The notes below the pieces were generated by a model. The model made no database searches and was not told the origin of the DNA. It worked only from the letters and a program-made list of their open reading frames with translations. This document shows positions 28,251-40,000 of a stretch of 64,000 nucleotides of DNA, one piece after another. Within the stretch, counting starts at the first letter, position 1; each line of letters begins with the position of its first letter. The stretch is taken from the NCBI RefSeq assembly GCF_000372725.1, contig NW_005199770.1:357208-421207 (forward strand). The letters run 5' to 3'. A program made the position numbers and the translations under genes. Origin of the DNA: Emiliania huxleyi CCMP1516 (taxonomy: Eukaryota > Haptophyta > Isochrysidales > Noelaerhabdaceae).

Positions 28251-29155
28251 CTGCATACTGCCTGCACGTAGGCTCGCGCCGCGTGTACTGGCTCTCGAAC
28301 CCATACTTTTCAGCCAAAAACCCCCGCCGCAGCGCCCGCGTTGCGCCCGCGCCGCAAGTTTCGCCCGCCACAGATAAAAACAAATAGGTCGTGTACTAAA
28401 TATGTCTAGGACGCCTCTGGACCGCCCAGGACCTCTGGGTCACAGCCTGTCAAAGAGGAACGCATGTGTATCGCCCGTGCGGCTGACGGCGATCGCCGTC
28501 CAAACCTTCCAAAACTTGCGTGCTGACCTTTCTTGGAAGCTTCAGTGGCGCGCGCCGCGCGGGCGCTGCGGCAGGGGGGCGCACAAGTTGTTCAAGTTGG
28601 ACCATGAGCGAGGCGGAGGCGGAGGCGCCGGCGCGGTTGCTCCGCCCAGTCCCGTTTATGGGTCTCGCGAAGGACGCACGCGAGCATAAGCTCGCGGTGC
28701 GCCTTCGGGATGCACTGCTGCGCAGGTTCAGGTTCAATGAGTACAACGACCTCGGCAGCCGCCTGCATGCCGGCACCGACGAGTGGGCCGGCGGCTTGCT
28801 TCCACAGGCCGGCGGGGCGCGCGAGTCCATCTGCGTCGGCGACAACGTCGGTGGCGACCGGCTGTGCTGGACGCGCGTAGACAAGGATGGCGTCAAGGAG
28901 TTTGTCGTGTTGCTGCGCCTGGGTGGCGAGGGCGAGCTGGTGCTGCAGTTGTTCTCCGTCTGCACGCCTGGCCACTTTGAGGAGACGCACGGCCGGCGCG
29001 AGGGCTGGGAGGACGCGGACAGGGTGTATGGCCTAGTCATTGACTGGGCAAACGCCTGATCCTAAGTGACTGCCAGTTCAAGACCCTGGCTGCTTGTGTG
29101 TGCTGTGTCGCCCTGCAGTACACGCGGCGCGAGCCTACGTGCAGGCAGTATGCAG
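28251..29155. mobile_element. 905-bp unit bounded by 40-bp perfect inverted repeats
   Basis: 28251-28290 is the exact reverse complement of 29116-29155 over 40 bases; the left copy starts CTGCATACTGCCTGCACGTA. The unit encloses one ORF (28604-29059). No clear target-site duplication was found next to the repeats, so whether it is a transposon, a cassette or an inverted duplication is open. Confidence 0.65.
28604..29059 (+). CDS. Hypothetical 151-residue protein inside an inverted-repeat unit
   Basis: ATG at 28604 after ACC, stop TGA at 29057-29059. An acidic start (SEAEAEAPARLL) is followed by a compact-looking region with alternating hydrophobic strands (DRLCWTRVDKDGVKEFVVLL, then GELVLQLFSV). 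It ends with an Asp/Glu- and Trp-containing tail. No known family; not a recognisable transposase. Good codon texture and a complete frame suggest a real gene. Position within the 40-bp inverted repeats suggests it moves or is duplicated with them. Confidence 0.5.
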   Translation: MSEAEAEAPARLLRPVPFMGLAKDAREHKLAVRLRDALLRRFRFNEYNDLGSRLHAGTDEWAGGLLPQAGGARESICVGDNVGGDRLCWTRVDKDGVKEFVVLLRLGGEGELVLQLFSVCTPGHFEETHGRREGWEDADRVYGLVIDWANA

Positions 29156-29166
29156 AGGGTGCGCAT

Positions 29167-29385
29167 TCATGATTTGATGTGACGCCTACCGATGAGTTTG
29201 CTCAGCATTTCTGGGTTGCGGCGTTGCGTCATCCAGTCTGGAATATATTCGATCTTCTCTGTGGAGAATGGCCCACACGCCTGAGATATGAAATCGTCCT
29301 TGAAATTCGGCCACGGCTGCTTGCCATCAAGCTTGTACTCCTCTACAGTAACCACAAGGTCGAGGAGACACACGAACCTTGTCAA
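29167..29385 (-). CDS. Orphan coding fragment
   Basis: A 72-residue minus-strand frame without its own good ATG. It has protein-like composition (TVEEYKLDGKQPW, then IEYIPDWMTQRRN) and a clean stop. It lies 61 bp downstream of the recombinase-like gene on the same strand and could be its last exon or the remnant of another gene. Confidence 0.25.
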   Translation of the reverse strand: MTRFVCLLDLVVTVEEYKLDGKQPWPNFKDDFISQACGPFSTEKIEYIPDWMTQRRNPEMLSKLIGRRHIKS

Positions 29386-29446
29386 GGCGCTAGTTAGGTA
29401 GTATGACGATTTGGACTCGCCAATCGTAGACAGACAGTCTCTTAGG

Positions 29447-31408
29447 TTACCCCAGCGGGGAGACGGAAAAGAGCGACGCGCCCGACTCGGTCGTGTCGAT
29501 GAGACGGTTCTTGCCCCGTCCCCGTGCGAGGCAGAGGACGATGAAGTTAAACAAGAGGAGGTCGTTGGCCTCGTAGCTCTTACATGTAGGGGGGAGGAGA
29601 GGGGGGGGGGGGGGGGTCAGAGTGGAGAATGTGTGGAGGTGTGCGGGAGTGGGACGCACCTTCTTGAGGGCGTATTCGCGAGACCCGACTTTGATCTTGT
29701 CGGTGTACGCGAGGGCGGCGGCGCGTTCCTTGAGGTACTTCTGCGAGAGCGCCCACCCGAGCATCTCGCCAAGGATCTTGCGGGTCTCGGGCTTCAGCTG
29801 CGAGTGCAGGACCCGGTCGCTCGCGGAGGGACCCTCCTTGCACGCCGCCGCGGACGGGCGGCCGCCGCGCAGAGCGAGCACGTCGAAGCGCTTGTGCGCG
29901 TAGTGCCCGTCGCGCTTCGTGCCGTCGGACTGCAGGTTGGCAGCCGCGGCGGTCTCCTCCGTGTGGCCCGTGTTCGAGGACCCGCTCTGCGTGCCAAACT
30001 GGCGGAAGCAGTAGAGGACGCCCAGGCGGAGGTCCTTCTTGCCGCTCTGGCCGACGTTGATGTTGAGATCGTCGGCCAGCTTTCCGATGTCGTCGGAGCG
30101 GCCGCTGGCGGAGGAGAGGGGCTTGTTCCAGCTGCCTCGGTCGAGGTGTGAGAGGAAGAAAGGGCAGAAGTGTCCCGGCCCGCCCTCGCGGACGCTGCCA
30201 TCCATCCAGTTGGAGGAGGTGGGCGGGACGACAGAGTCGCCGTGGGTCGCGGCCGAGTGCTGGTAGAAGAGCTTGAAGCCGAGCGAGCAGAGCAGGTCGA
30301 GCTCCGGCAGCTTGTGGTTCATGAAGCAGAAGGTCGCCGCGCCGCCGCCCTTGATGTACACGTTGGTGAGCGTGATGATCTCCGGGGAGAAGCCGGTGAC
30401 GCCGTCTGCGTCGGGCGACTGCCACATCGGCGAGCCGTCCTCGCCGACGCCCCACTCCTCGGCCTTGGCCTGGCCCTTCACGGTGTCGACCAGGTTGTGC
30501 GAGCGACCGCCGAGGGTGGTGGACGCGATGAGCAGCGTGTGGCACTGCAGCCACTTGTAGGGATTGCCCCTGCGCTTCCCCGAGGCGCACTCGTCGGCGA
30601 GCTCGATGCACTTGGCGAGCATGATCTTGATCTCTTGCATCGTGAGCGTGAGCGTGCCGCTGGAGGAGATCTGCGCGGTGCCCGCCGCGATCCGCTCCTC
30701 GGAGACCTTGCCCTTGCACGACTCCCACAGCTCCTGGTAGACGGGGAGCTTGTTGAAGTATCCGTCTTTACCGAGCCGGAGGAACTTGGTCGGAGGCTGC
30801 GTCAAAATCGCCTAGGGTGGAGGAGAGGAGTGAACGCCACGCGCGAGGCGGAGAGGGGGAGCGTGCTCCGCCTGGAAGCCGGAGCGGAGTGCGCGCAGGT
30901 TCGTCTCGTTGATTGGGTACGTCTTACCCTTGGTCTTGCCCTCCTCGTCCTTGCGGATCCATCCCTGACGGACGGGGGGTGTGATGACGAGTTCGTGTTG
31001 GGAAGTGGGTGGGGGTTGGGCTCTCGTGTCGACTCTCGCGACGCAGCAGCGCTCGCACACCTGCTCCTTCCACTTCAGAAGCATGCGCTTGAGCTCCTCT
31101 TGTACGTGGTTGCTCGTCCATCCACGCCCGTCCGCCAACTGAGCGACGCGCTCTGTCCACGCCTCCACCGTCTTGCCCTCGGCCTCGAGGAAGGTGCGGA
31201 TGTAGCGCTGGCCCTGGATGATGAGGCGATCCGTCTGGATGATCTTCTTGTTCTGGCCGCCCGGCTCGTTGACCTCGAGGACCAGCTCTTCCTCATCCTC
31301 GGGCGTCAGACCGACGTCCAGGTCCACATCCACAAACTCGTCGGCTCCATCGTCGGGGGCAAACTCGGCGCGGACGTATGGCACGACGGCGGTCGCGGTC
31401 GCTGGCAT
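29447..31408 (-). CDS. Tyrosine-recombinase-like protein (Crypton-like?)
   Basis: Four exons: 31408-31061, 30964-30872, 30811-29660 and 29578-29447. Introns are 30965-31060 (GT-AG), 30812-30871 (GC-AG) and 29579-29659 (GT-AG); the frame is continuous through all. The N-terminus is acidic, then comes a helical segment resembling the core-binding domain of tyrosine recombinases (YIRTFLEAEGK, then ELKRMLLKW). The C-terminal half has a candidate catalytic Arg in TTLGGRSHNLVD. A second Arg lies in LYCFRQFGTQ, spaced before a TGH box, and a candidate Tyr sits in GHYAHKRF about 20 residues later. This order (R, then R with GH, then Y) is that of Crypton/phage integrases, but the match is weak. Neighbouring genes of unknown function may be cargo. 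Confidence 0.5.
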
Positions 31409-31946
31409 GCTCTGCGTGCGGATGGATGTGTGAGGGGGGGAGGGGGGGGAGGTGGGGGGTGGCGCGGCACGCGCACGACGGGCGCCGACCGCGACACGCG
31501 TCTCTGAGTGGCGAGCGGGGTGGAACGGGGGTGGGGGCGCGCCTCTGGAGATCGAGGCGAGTGGCGGAGACACGCTCTGAGGGCAGGGCGGGGTGGGGTT
31601 GGGAGAGGAGACGGCAGTGAGCGGCGGCGATCGGTGGCCAGCGGGCACGCGGCGACCGAGCGCGACGCGCACCAGCTCAAGACGTCGCGCGAGGGTGTCG
31701 TCCCTGCGGTGGCACACGAGGGGGTGAGCGGCGGCCGGTCTCGGCGCCGACAGCGCGTGCGAGGAGAGCGGAGGCGGCAGAGGGCGGGCGAAGAGGCAGA
31801 GGGCGTTACCCTGTGTGGCGGGCGGCAGTCCAGAGTTCACCCCGGAAGCTCCAGACTTCACCCACAGGGCCACACCTACCTGTGTGTGGTGTGTCGTCGT
31901 CCGTGCAAAAACTTTTTTCTTTTCTTCTCTCCGAGCGAAGGCAACC
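31409..31946. promoter_or_regulatory. Divergent promoter region
   Basis: Separates the starts of the recombinase-like gene (-) and the next gene (+). G/C-rich on the left, with TTTTTTCTTTTCTTC directly before the ATG at 31947. No TATA box is evident. Confidence 0.4.
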
Positions 31947-33514
31947 ATGGCGGACCGCTCGACCATCGAATTCTCTGTGACGGCGGCTGGCAGTGTGCGG
32001 CGGCTCTTGACCGCCGACGAGCCTCGCGAATCGACGCGACTGCTCGTCGTCGCGTCAGCCGAGGCTTTCGCAGAGCTGCAGGCCGAAATGTCGACCGGAA
32101 CCACTGCAGTGAAGACGCTGAAGCAGCAGCTTGATGAGGGGCGCGCCACGCTCGAGCACCACGATGTGCCGTGGGGAGGTGCTGCTCTGCTGTTTCTCAT
32201 CGGCAACCGCGCTGCGAAGCTCACCGTCCGCAACATCGGCGAGTACGCGTTCTTCATCGCTCGGTTCGGCGGCAAGGAGTGGCCAGTCTGTGACATGACG
32301 CTGCTGGACTTGTCGGTGATCACTTCTCCTCTGGTGAGGGCACCCAGAGCCCTAGAGCGCTCCGCTCACGGCGCGCTGAAGGAGAACTGCCCATGATGAC
32401 TGGCGCCTCGCCGCCCGCGCATTCGCAGGTCCTCACCCTGGGCGGCTCGAGCGAGAATCAGGCGTCGCTCACGCCGCTTGCGCGGCCACCGGCACCGCGG
32501 CCGCCTCCGGTTAGCGTGTCGCGCAAGCGCAAGCAGCTGCCGGCGGCGCCTGTCATCGAGCCGCCGCCGCCTGTCCCACGGCCGTCCTCCGGTTCCAGCT
32601 CCAGCCGCGCAAAGGCCCCGATCGAGGTGACGCGCACCTCGATCGATCTCCCAGCGGTGCCGGCGGCGCCCGGGCTGCTGCGGGGTGGCTTCCTCCAGTG
32701 GCGTTACGGGCCCTCGCGGTTCGCGGAGATTCAGCCGCACGTCTTCTCCAGCCCGAGGCCTAGCCTCAGCTTCAGCGTCCCGGGCGGCGGCTCGGGGCCC
32801 CCTGCCTTGTCGATCGCTGACGTTGACGTCGTCTGCAACGACAACTTTGTGGTGGTGATCAATCGGCCCGACGTCGAGACGGCGAAGCGGCTGGCGGCAG
32901 CGGCCATACCCGCCCCAGCCAAGCCAGAGACGCGGGCCGTGGCGCCCTGGCTAAACACCGGGCGCCGCTTGAGCGTCAAGGGCTCAGAGGAGGTCTGGAC
33001 ACCTCTGGCCGACGAGGCGGAGACGTCCCTGCCGACGCGGCGGGTGTATCTCCCGAAGCAGGCGGAGTGGCAGCGACAGGTGCTGCTGTCAGACTCGCGC
33101 GTCGAGCGCATCGAGCTGCACGAGCGCAACGGCGGGTGGAGCGCAAAGTTGGGTCGGAAAACCGGCGCGCATGTGCTCGCGGCGATGCCGGGCGCGGAGC
33201 TTCGACTGGTCGTCGCTACGGAGTTGCTCGACCCGGGCCGCGAAGGCTGGCCTCTGACGGCCAGCGCGAGTATACTGTGCGAGGGCCTGACGAAGGCCGC
33301 GAAAGAACTGTGCTTTCAGGCTCGAGCCCGTGGCTGGCGGCTGGCTGACGCGCGCGAGTTGGCCCTCTCGTACATGGAGCACGAGAGCCGTGTGAAGGCG
33401 GCGCGAGGTGGCGCGGACGTCCCGTTGCACTTGATGTGGCAGATGGCCGACTCAGCATCGGCGCAAAAGTACTCTGACGAGCTCAATGCACGGTGCCGCG
33501 CCGCGCAGGCGTGA
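31947..33514 (+). CDS. Uncharacterised two-exon protein
   Basis: Exon 1 is 31947-32333 and exon 2 is 32429-33514, joined by a 95-bp GT-AG intron (SVITSPL to VLTLGG). Without splicing two ORFs appear to overlap by ATGA, an artefact. The product is about 490 residues: an alpha/beta-like N-terminal 130 residues, a Pro-rich linker with a basic patch (SRKRKQLP, possible nuclear signal), and a C-terminal region with alternating strands and helices. I recognise no family. The intron's 5' end (GTGAGGGCACCCAGAGC) resembles the start of exon 2. It diverges from the recombinase-like gene. Confidence 0.6.
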
Positions 33515-34071
33515 GGGTCTTCTGTGGAATGGCAGCGCGCCGTGCAGGCGTGAGGGTCCTGTGGAGTGCACTTCTGGGTGCTATTTTCTCTGTCGAATCG
33601 TGTCCTCTCCTCTTGTGGATGGAGAGCTTGAGACTTGACGTTTGTGTGTGTTGAGCCATCGTGGGCAGGCATGTCTCTCTCAGTCAATGGAAGCAGCGGG
33701 GCGGCTGTCTGCTATAGCCGCAGCCACTCCCAGCTACTCGGTGTGAACAGAGTTCGTACGCAGCAGGGAGCTCCGCAACTCGAGATCGCTCGAGAGTTCA
33801 CGCGGAGTCGGCTGGGGCTATACCAGACAGGCGGGGCGGCACGCCTGCGGTCTTTGAGAAGAATTCGGACGACTGAGTCAACACAAATGGCGGCCCCGTC
33901 TCTCTCTGGACCTAGAAGCCGCAATGGGTCTGTCGGTCGATCTCGGCATCTCGCACTTTCCCTATGTCCCCGAGCTAGCCGCCGGCGCGGCTCGCGTTTC
34001 GCCAGCCTTATCCTGATCTTCGAGCAACAAGCCGTCGGCCGTTCTGAGTGTGTGTGTGCCGTGCCGTTCTG
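33515..34071. promoter_or_regulatory. Upstream region of the PUFA synthase gene
   Basis: About 550 bp between the previous stop and the ATG at 34072. GGAATGGCAGCGCGCCGTGCAGGCGTGAGGGTC-like sequence around the previous stop is partly duplicated (33505-33560). A GT-rich run (34045-34062) precedes the ATG. No core promoter motif is clear. Confidence 0.35.
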
Positions 34072-37000
34072 ATGAGTGCAAAAAAAGAAGCGGAACCCGC
34101 GATTTCGTTGGCCGGGGCGCGCATCGCGTCCGCCCAGGCGGCGAGGAAGGACGCCGTCGTGGGGGCGCCGGTGGTGGGCCTTGTAAAGGGCGTTTGTTTT
34201 GTCACAACCCGCCGAGCCCAAGGAGCTAAGGATGAAAAAGAATTCAAGTTTGTGTCAAGGCCAGCCCGCGTGCTCATTCGGTGTCGGCAATTCCGGGGCA
34301 CCTCGAACAACTTCGACAGCATGCTACGCAGCTCGGAAGAGCTCGCGGCTGCGCGCAAGGAGTCGGCCAAGGCCGAGCTCTTTTCTTCGCTGCAGAAGTC
34401 GCTCGACGCCGACTCTGCGGATGCCAGCAGCTGGACGACGGCCTCGGCCTCTGGCTTGCGTTGCGACGTCTCATCTTCGAGTGGAGAGTCCCCTTCACAG
34501 GGAGGAGAGCGCGTGGCTATCGTCGGGTACTCGTGCATTCTCCCGGGCGGCGAGAACGTCAACGAGGCCTGGGAGATGATCCAGGCTGGCATCGACAACA
34601 TCCGCGACCTGCCAAACGACCGGGTCGACGTGACTGCCTACTACTCAGGGTCGGTCGACTCGAACCCGACGGACAAGATCTACTGTACGCGCGGCGGCTT
34701 CATCCCCAACTACACCTTCGAGCCGCGCGAGTTCAACCTCAACATGCTGCAGCTTGAGGACACGGACGCAAACCAGACGCTCTCGCTTCTCAAGGTGCGC
34801 CCACACACCACCTCCACACCTGCCGCCGCCGTCGCCGCCTCCGGCCGCCGCCGCCCTCGCCCCGCCGCCACGCCGCCCGGTCCACCGCCGGCGCCGCCGC
34901 CCTCGCCGGGCGCCGCCGGCGCCGCAGAAAAGATAAGACGCCACCGGCCCGCTGCCGAGTGGCGCCTGCTCCGCCTCCCCCTCTTCCCTCTTCTCCGCGC
35001 CCTTCGCCCCATCACCTTCGCCGCCTTCGCCGCCTCCCTCGCCCCAACCTCCTCGCCCGCTGCCACCCCCTCCGTCACCTCCCGGCACACCCGCCCACCC
35101 GCCGCCCGGCCTCCCCACACACGAGCCACTCGGCCGCGCGCGCAGGTCAAGGAGGCACTCGAGGACGCGGGCATCAACCCGTCGGGCAACGTGCGCAAGA
35201 ACATCGGCTGCGTGCTCGGCATCGGCGGCGGCCAGAAGTCGTCCAACGAGTTCTACTCCCGCCTCAACTACGTCGTCGTCGAGAAGGTGCTCCGCAAGAT
35301 CGGCATGCCGGAGGAGGACGTGCAGGTGGCAGCAGCCTCCTCCCCTCCGCCCCTCTCCTTCTCCTCTCGCACTTCTCTCCTCTCTCCCCGCCACCCTCTC
35401 CTCGCCATCCCCACCCCCCGGCCACCCAGCCCGCCCCCACACTCGCCACTACCCTCGCCGCCGCCGCCCTCACCCCCACCCACCTCGCCACCGCCGCCCT
35501 CGCCACCGCCGCCCTCGCCGCCGCCCCCTCGCCCCCAGCCCTCGCCTCCTCCGCCTCTCTCGCCAGGCGGCGGTGGCCAAGTACAAGGCGCACTTCCCCG
35601 AGTGGCGGCTCGACTCGTTCCCCGGCTTCCTCGGCAACGTGACCGCGGGCCGCTGCTCCAACGTCTTCAACCTGGACGGGATGAACTGCGTCGTCGACGC
35701 CGCCTGCGCCTCCTCGCTCGTCGCGATCAAGGCCCTCGCAACCTCCTCACCCCTCCNNNNNNNNNNNNNNNNNNNNNNNNNNNNNNNNNNNNNNNNNNNN
35801 NNNNNNNNNNNNNNNNNNNNNNNNNNNNNNNNNNNNNNNNNNNNNNNNNNNNNNNNNNNNNNNNNNNNNNNNNNNNNNNNNNNNNNNNNNNNNNNNNNNN
35901 NNNNNNNNNNNNNNNNNNNNNNNNNNNNNNNNNNNNNNNNNNNNNNNNNNNNNNNNNNNNNNNNNNNNNNNNNNNNNNNNNNNNNNNNNNNNNNNNNNNN
36001 NNNNNNNNNNNNNNNNNNNNNNNNNNNNNNNNNNNNNNNNNNNNNNNNNNNNNNNNNNNNNNNNNNNNNNNNNNNNNNNNNNNNNNNNNNNNNNNNNNNN
36101 NNNNNNNNNNNNNNNNNNNNNNNNNNNNNNNNNNNNNNNNNNNNNNNNNNNNNNNNNNNNNNNNNNNNNNNNNNNNNNNNNNNNNNNNNNNNNNNNNNNN
36201 NNNNNNNNNNNNNNNNNNNNNNNNNNNNNNNNNNNNNNNNNNNNNNNNNNNNNNNNNNNNNGGTTGCCATCGACGAGCTGCTGCACGGCGACTGCCGCAC
36301 GATGGTAGCGGGCGCCACCGGCACCGACTGCTCCATCGGCATGTACATGGCCTTCTCCAAGACGCCCGTCTTCTCGCACAAGCAGTCCGTCACCGCCTAC
36401 GACGAGACGGCCAACGGCATGCTCATCGGCGAGGGCTCGGTGATGTTTGTGCTCAAGAAGCTCGAGGACGCGCTCGCGGACGGCGACACGGTGCACGCGG
36501 TGATCCGCGGCTGCGCCTCCTCCTCCGACGGCAAGGCGCCCGGCATCTACGCCCCCACCATCTCCGGCCAGGTGACTCGCGAGACGCTCCCCCTCCGAAG
36601 CCTCACTCCCCCCCGAAGCCTCGCACCGCCTGCTCCCACACGAGAGGCCCGGCATCCTCCGGCGCTCCCTCCCCGGCCTCCCCTGCCTGACGCCCGCCCG
36701 CCCGCCCTCCCCGCAAACCCGACCAGGAGCTGGCGCTGCGGCGCGCGTACGAGAAGGCTGGCGTCGACCCCGCCACCGTGACGATGGTGGAGGGGCACGG
36801 CACCGGCACGCCCGTCGGGGACGCGATCGAGCTGACCGCGCTCAAGAACGTGCTCGGCGAGGGGGCCGCCAAGGAGGCGGACCCGCGGCGCGAGCGCGTC
36901 GCCGTCGGCTCGGTCAAGTCCAACATCGGCCACCTCAAGTCCGTCGCCGGTGAGCCCCTCCTTCGCCTGGCTCGGCTTCCCTCTTCCTCCCTCCCTGACC

Positions 37001-40000
37001 GAACCTTCTCCCCGCCTCCCCCGCCACCGCGCTCGCCTCCCCGCCCACAGCGCTGCCAGTCCCGTCGCCACCACGTCCCCTCACCAGCGCCGAACCGCAT
37101 TCGGCAGGCTGTGCGGGCCTGCTCAAGACCGTGCTCGCCCTCAAGCATAAGACCCTCCCAAAGTCGATCAACGTGTCAAAGCCGCCGAAGCTGCGCGACG
37201 GCACGCTCATCACCGACTCGGCCCTCTACATCAACACGCGCGCGCGGCCCTGGTTCCCGCGCCCCGGGGTGCCCCGCCGCGCGGGCGTCTCCTCCTTCGG
37301 CTTCGGTGCCGCAGCTAGACTGTTACACCGGCTAGCCATATTGGTCAGCCTTCTAGGACGGAATCCAGCCCCCTCCCGTCGCCCACTCCCTGCCTCCCCC
37401 CCCCTCCCCTCCCGCCCCGTCCTAGGCGGCGCAAACTACCACTGCGTCGTCGAGGAGTTCGAGCCCGACCACACGCGGCCGTATCGTACGCACGGCCGCC
37501 CCGACCTCGTGCTGGTGAGCGCGCCGACGGCGGGAGCGCTCGCCGCAAAGGTAACCGCCTCGCTCGACGCCCTCGCCGCCGCGCTGAGCAAGGCGGACCC
37601 GGACAAGGCCACGGTCGCGCGCTGGACCAAGGACGGCTCCGCCTCGTACCGTGGCGGCGCGCACGCGCCCGAGCAGCGCGCGCTCGCCCTCGTGTACGCG
37701 CAGTTTGTGGCTGACCACGCGCCGCCGGAGGGCGGGGCGCCGCCGTCGGACGCGCGGGTGGGCTTCGTCTCGCAAGGCGCAGCGCACGCGGTGGAGGTGC
37801 TGACAGCGATCCGCGACAAGCTGGCCGCCAAGAAGGAGGCGACCGCGTGGGCTCTGCCGCGGCAGGGCGCGCACTTCCGAGCGGCGGGCGCGCAGACGGC
37901 GGGCAAGGTTGCGGCGGTCTTCTCGGGGCAGGGCGGGCAGTACACCGGCATGTTCGAGGACGTCGCGATGGACTGGCCGCCGATGCGGTCGTCCGTCTCG
38001 CAGATGGACGAGCACGCGTTCAAGGCGCGGCCGGTGGACGTGCCGCTCCCGTCCGAGGTGCTCTTCCCGCGCGAGGCGTACGCGTCGGACGCCGACCTCG
38101 GCCACGAGGCGCGGCTGCAGGAGACGGCGCACGCGCAGCCGGCGACGGTCGCCGTCTCGCTCGGTGCGTTCGACATCTTCGCCGCGGCCGGGCTGCGCCC
38201 CGACTTCGTCGCGGGACACTCGCTCGGCGAGCTCTCGGCCTTGTGCGCCGCCGGCGTCCTCGATCGCGCCACGGCGTTCGGGCTCGTGTGTGCGCGCGCC
38301 GACGCAATGGCGGCCGCGACCGGCGAGGGGCAGTCGATGGCGGCGGTCATCGGCCCGGACGCCGCCGCGCTCACCTTGAGCACGCCCGACGTGTGGCTCG
38401 CAAACATCAACGAGCCGGGGCAGGTCGTCATCTCCGGCAAGGCGCCCGCCGTCGCCGCTGAGTCGGCGCGGATGCAGGCCGCCGGATTCCGCGTGGTGCC
38501 GCTCGCGGTCTCTGGCGCCTTCCACACGCCGCTCCTCGCCTCGGCCGGCGCGGCTTTTGGCGCCGCCGTCGAGCGCGCCGCGGGCCAGTTTGAGCCGCCC
38601 ACGCGCGCAAAGATCTACTCGAACGTCACGGGCGACTCTGCGTACGCGCGCGGCGGCGCAGACTCGGCGGCGCTGCTGCGCAAGCAGATGGTCTCGTCGG
38701 TGCAGTGGGTGAAGCAGGTGCAGGCCATGTACCGCGACGGCGCGCGCGTCTTCGTCGAGTTTGGCCCGCGCGCGACGCTCGCCAAGCTCGTCGAGAAGAT
38801 TCTGCCCAAGGGAGAGGACGTGTGCGTCGTGGCGGTCAACGCCTCCAAGGAACGCCCGTCCACCCCCACCCCCCGCTCCCCGCTCCATCTCTCGGCCGCC
38901 TCCCCCTCGGCCGCCTCACGCCCCCGCCTCTCCTTTACACGTGCTTGCGAGGCAGCAGACACGAGCAGCTCCACGTGAGCGCATTCGCGTTAGCCTCGCG
39001 TGCGCCCTCTGCTAAGCGCTTGCCTTGCCGCCCCCCCTCCGAAGGACGTGTCGGCCGACATGCAGCTCCGCGCGGCGGCCATCCAGTTGGCGGTGCACGG
39101 CGTGCCGCTCGCACGCTTCGACCCGTGGTCGCTGCCCAACCCGTTCCTCGTCGGCCGGCCAAGCGAGTCGCCGGCGCCCACGCCGGAGAGCGTGCTGAAG
39201 GTCAAGAAGGGCGTGCTCAGCCTCTCGGCCGCCACCTTCAAGGCGCCGCGCACCACGCGCGCGACGGAGGCGGCGATGAGCGACGGGTACAAGATCTCGG
39301 GCAACACGGTCGCCAGCGTCGGGCCGACCGACGCCGAGCTGCAGGCCGCCAAGAAGGAGGCGAGCGAGCGCCAGCAGATGGTCAAGACTGCCGAGGCGAC
39401 CATCGGGCAACTCCAGGCAAAGCTCAACGCGGCGGAGTCGGCGCTTGAGGAGGCAAAGGTGGCGCTGCGGGAGCGGGCGGAGCAGCGCACGGCGCCGGCC
39501 GTGCAAGCGACGCCAGCTTCGACCGTTGCCGCGCCGCCGGCCGCCGCGCCGTCGCCATCCGCGGCGCCTCCGGGCGTGTCGTCGGAGAAGGCGACCGAGA
39601 CGGTGCTGGCCGTGCTCGCCGCCAAGACGGGGTACGAGCCGGAGATGATCGAGATGGACATGGCGCTGGAGACGGAGCTGGGCGTCGACTCGATCAAGCG
39701 CGTCGAGATCCTGAGCGAGGTGCAGAAGCAGCTCAGCGTCGAGGCGCAGGACGTGGCCGCGCTCTCGCGCACGCAGACCGTCGGCGAGGTCGTCGACGCG
39801 ATGCTCAAGGAGATCCGCTCGCAGGGCGGCGGCGTCGCTGCGGCGGCGGCGTCCGCGCCGCCGCCGGCCGCGCCGTCGCCGTCCGCGGCGCCTCCGGGCG
39901 TGTCGTCGGAGAAGGCGACCGAGACGGTGCTGGCCGTGCTCGCCGCCAAGACGGGGTACGAGCCGGAGATGATCGAGATGGACATGGCGCTGGAGACGGA

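Noticed and set aside
31947-33514. Two ORFs overlapping by ATGA, like translationally coupled bacterial genes.
   Set aside because: A GT-AG intron at 32334-32428 joins them in frame, so the overlap is an artefact of reading through the intron.
34800-35560. Proline-rich ORF segments resembling extracellular SPPPPS proteins.
   Set aside because: They lie in introns 34795-35145 and 35326-35566 of the synthase; the KS sequence is continuous when they are removed.
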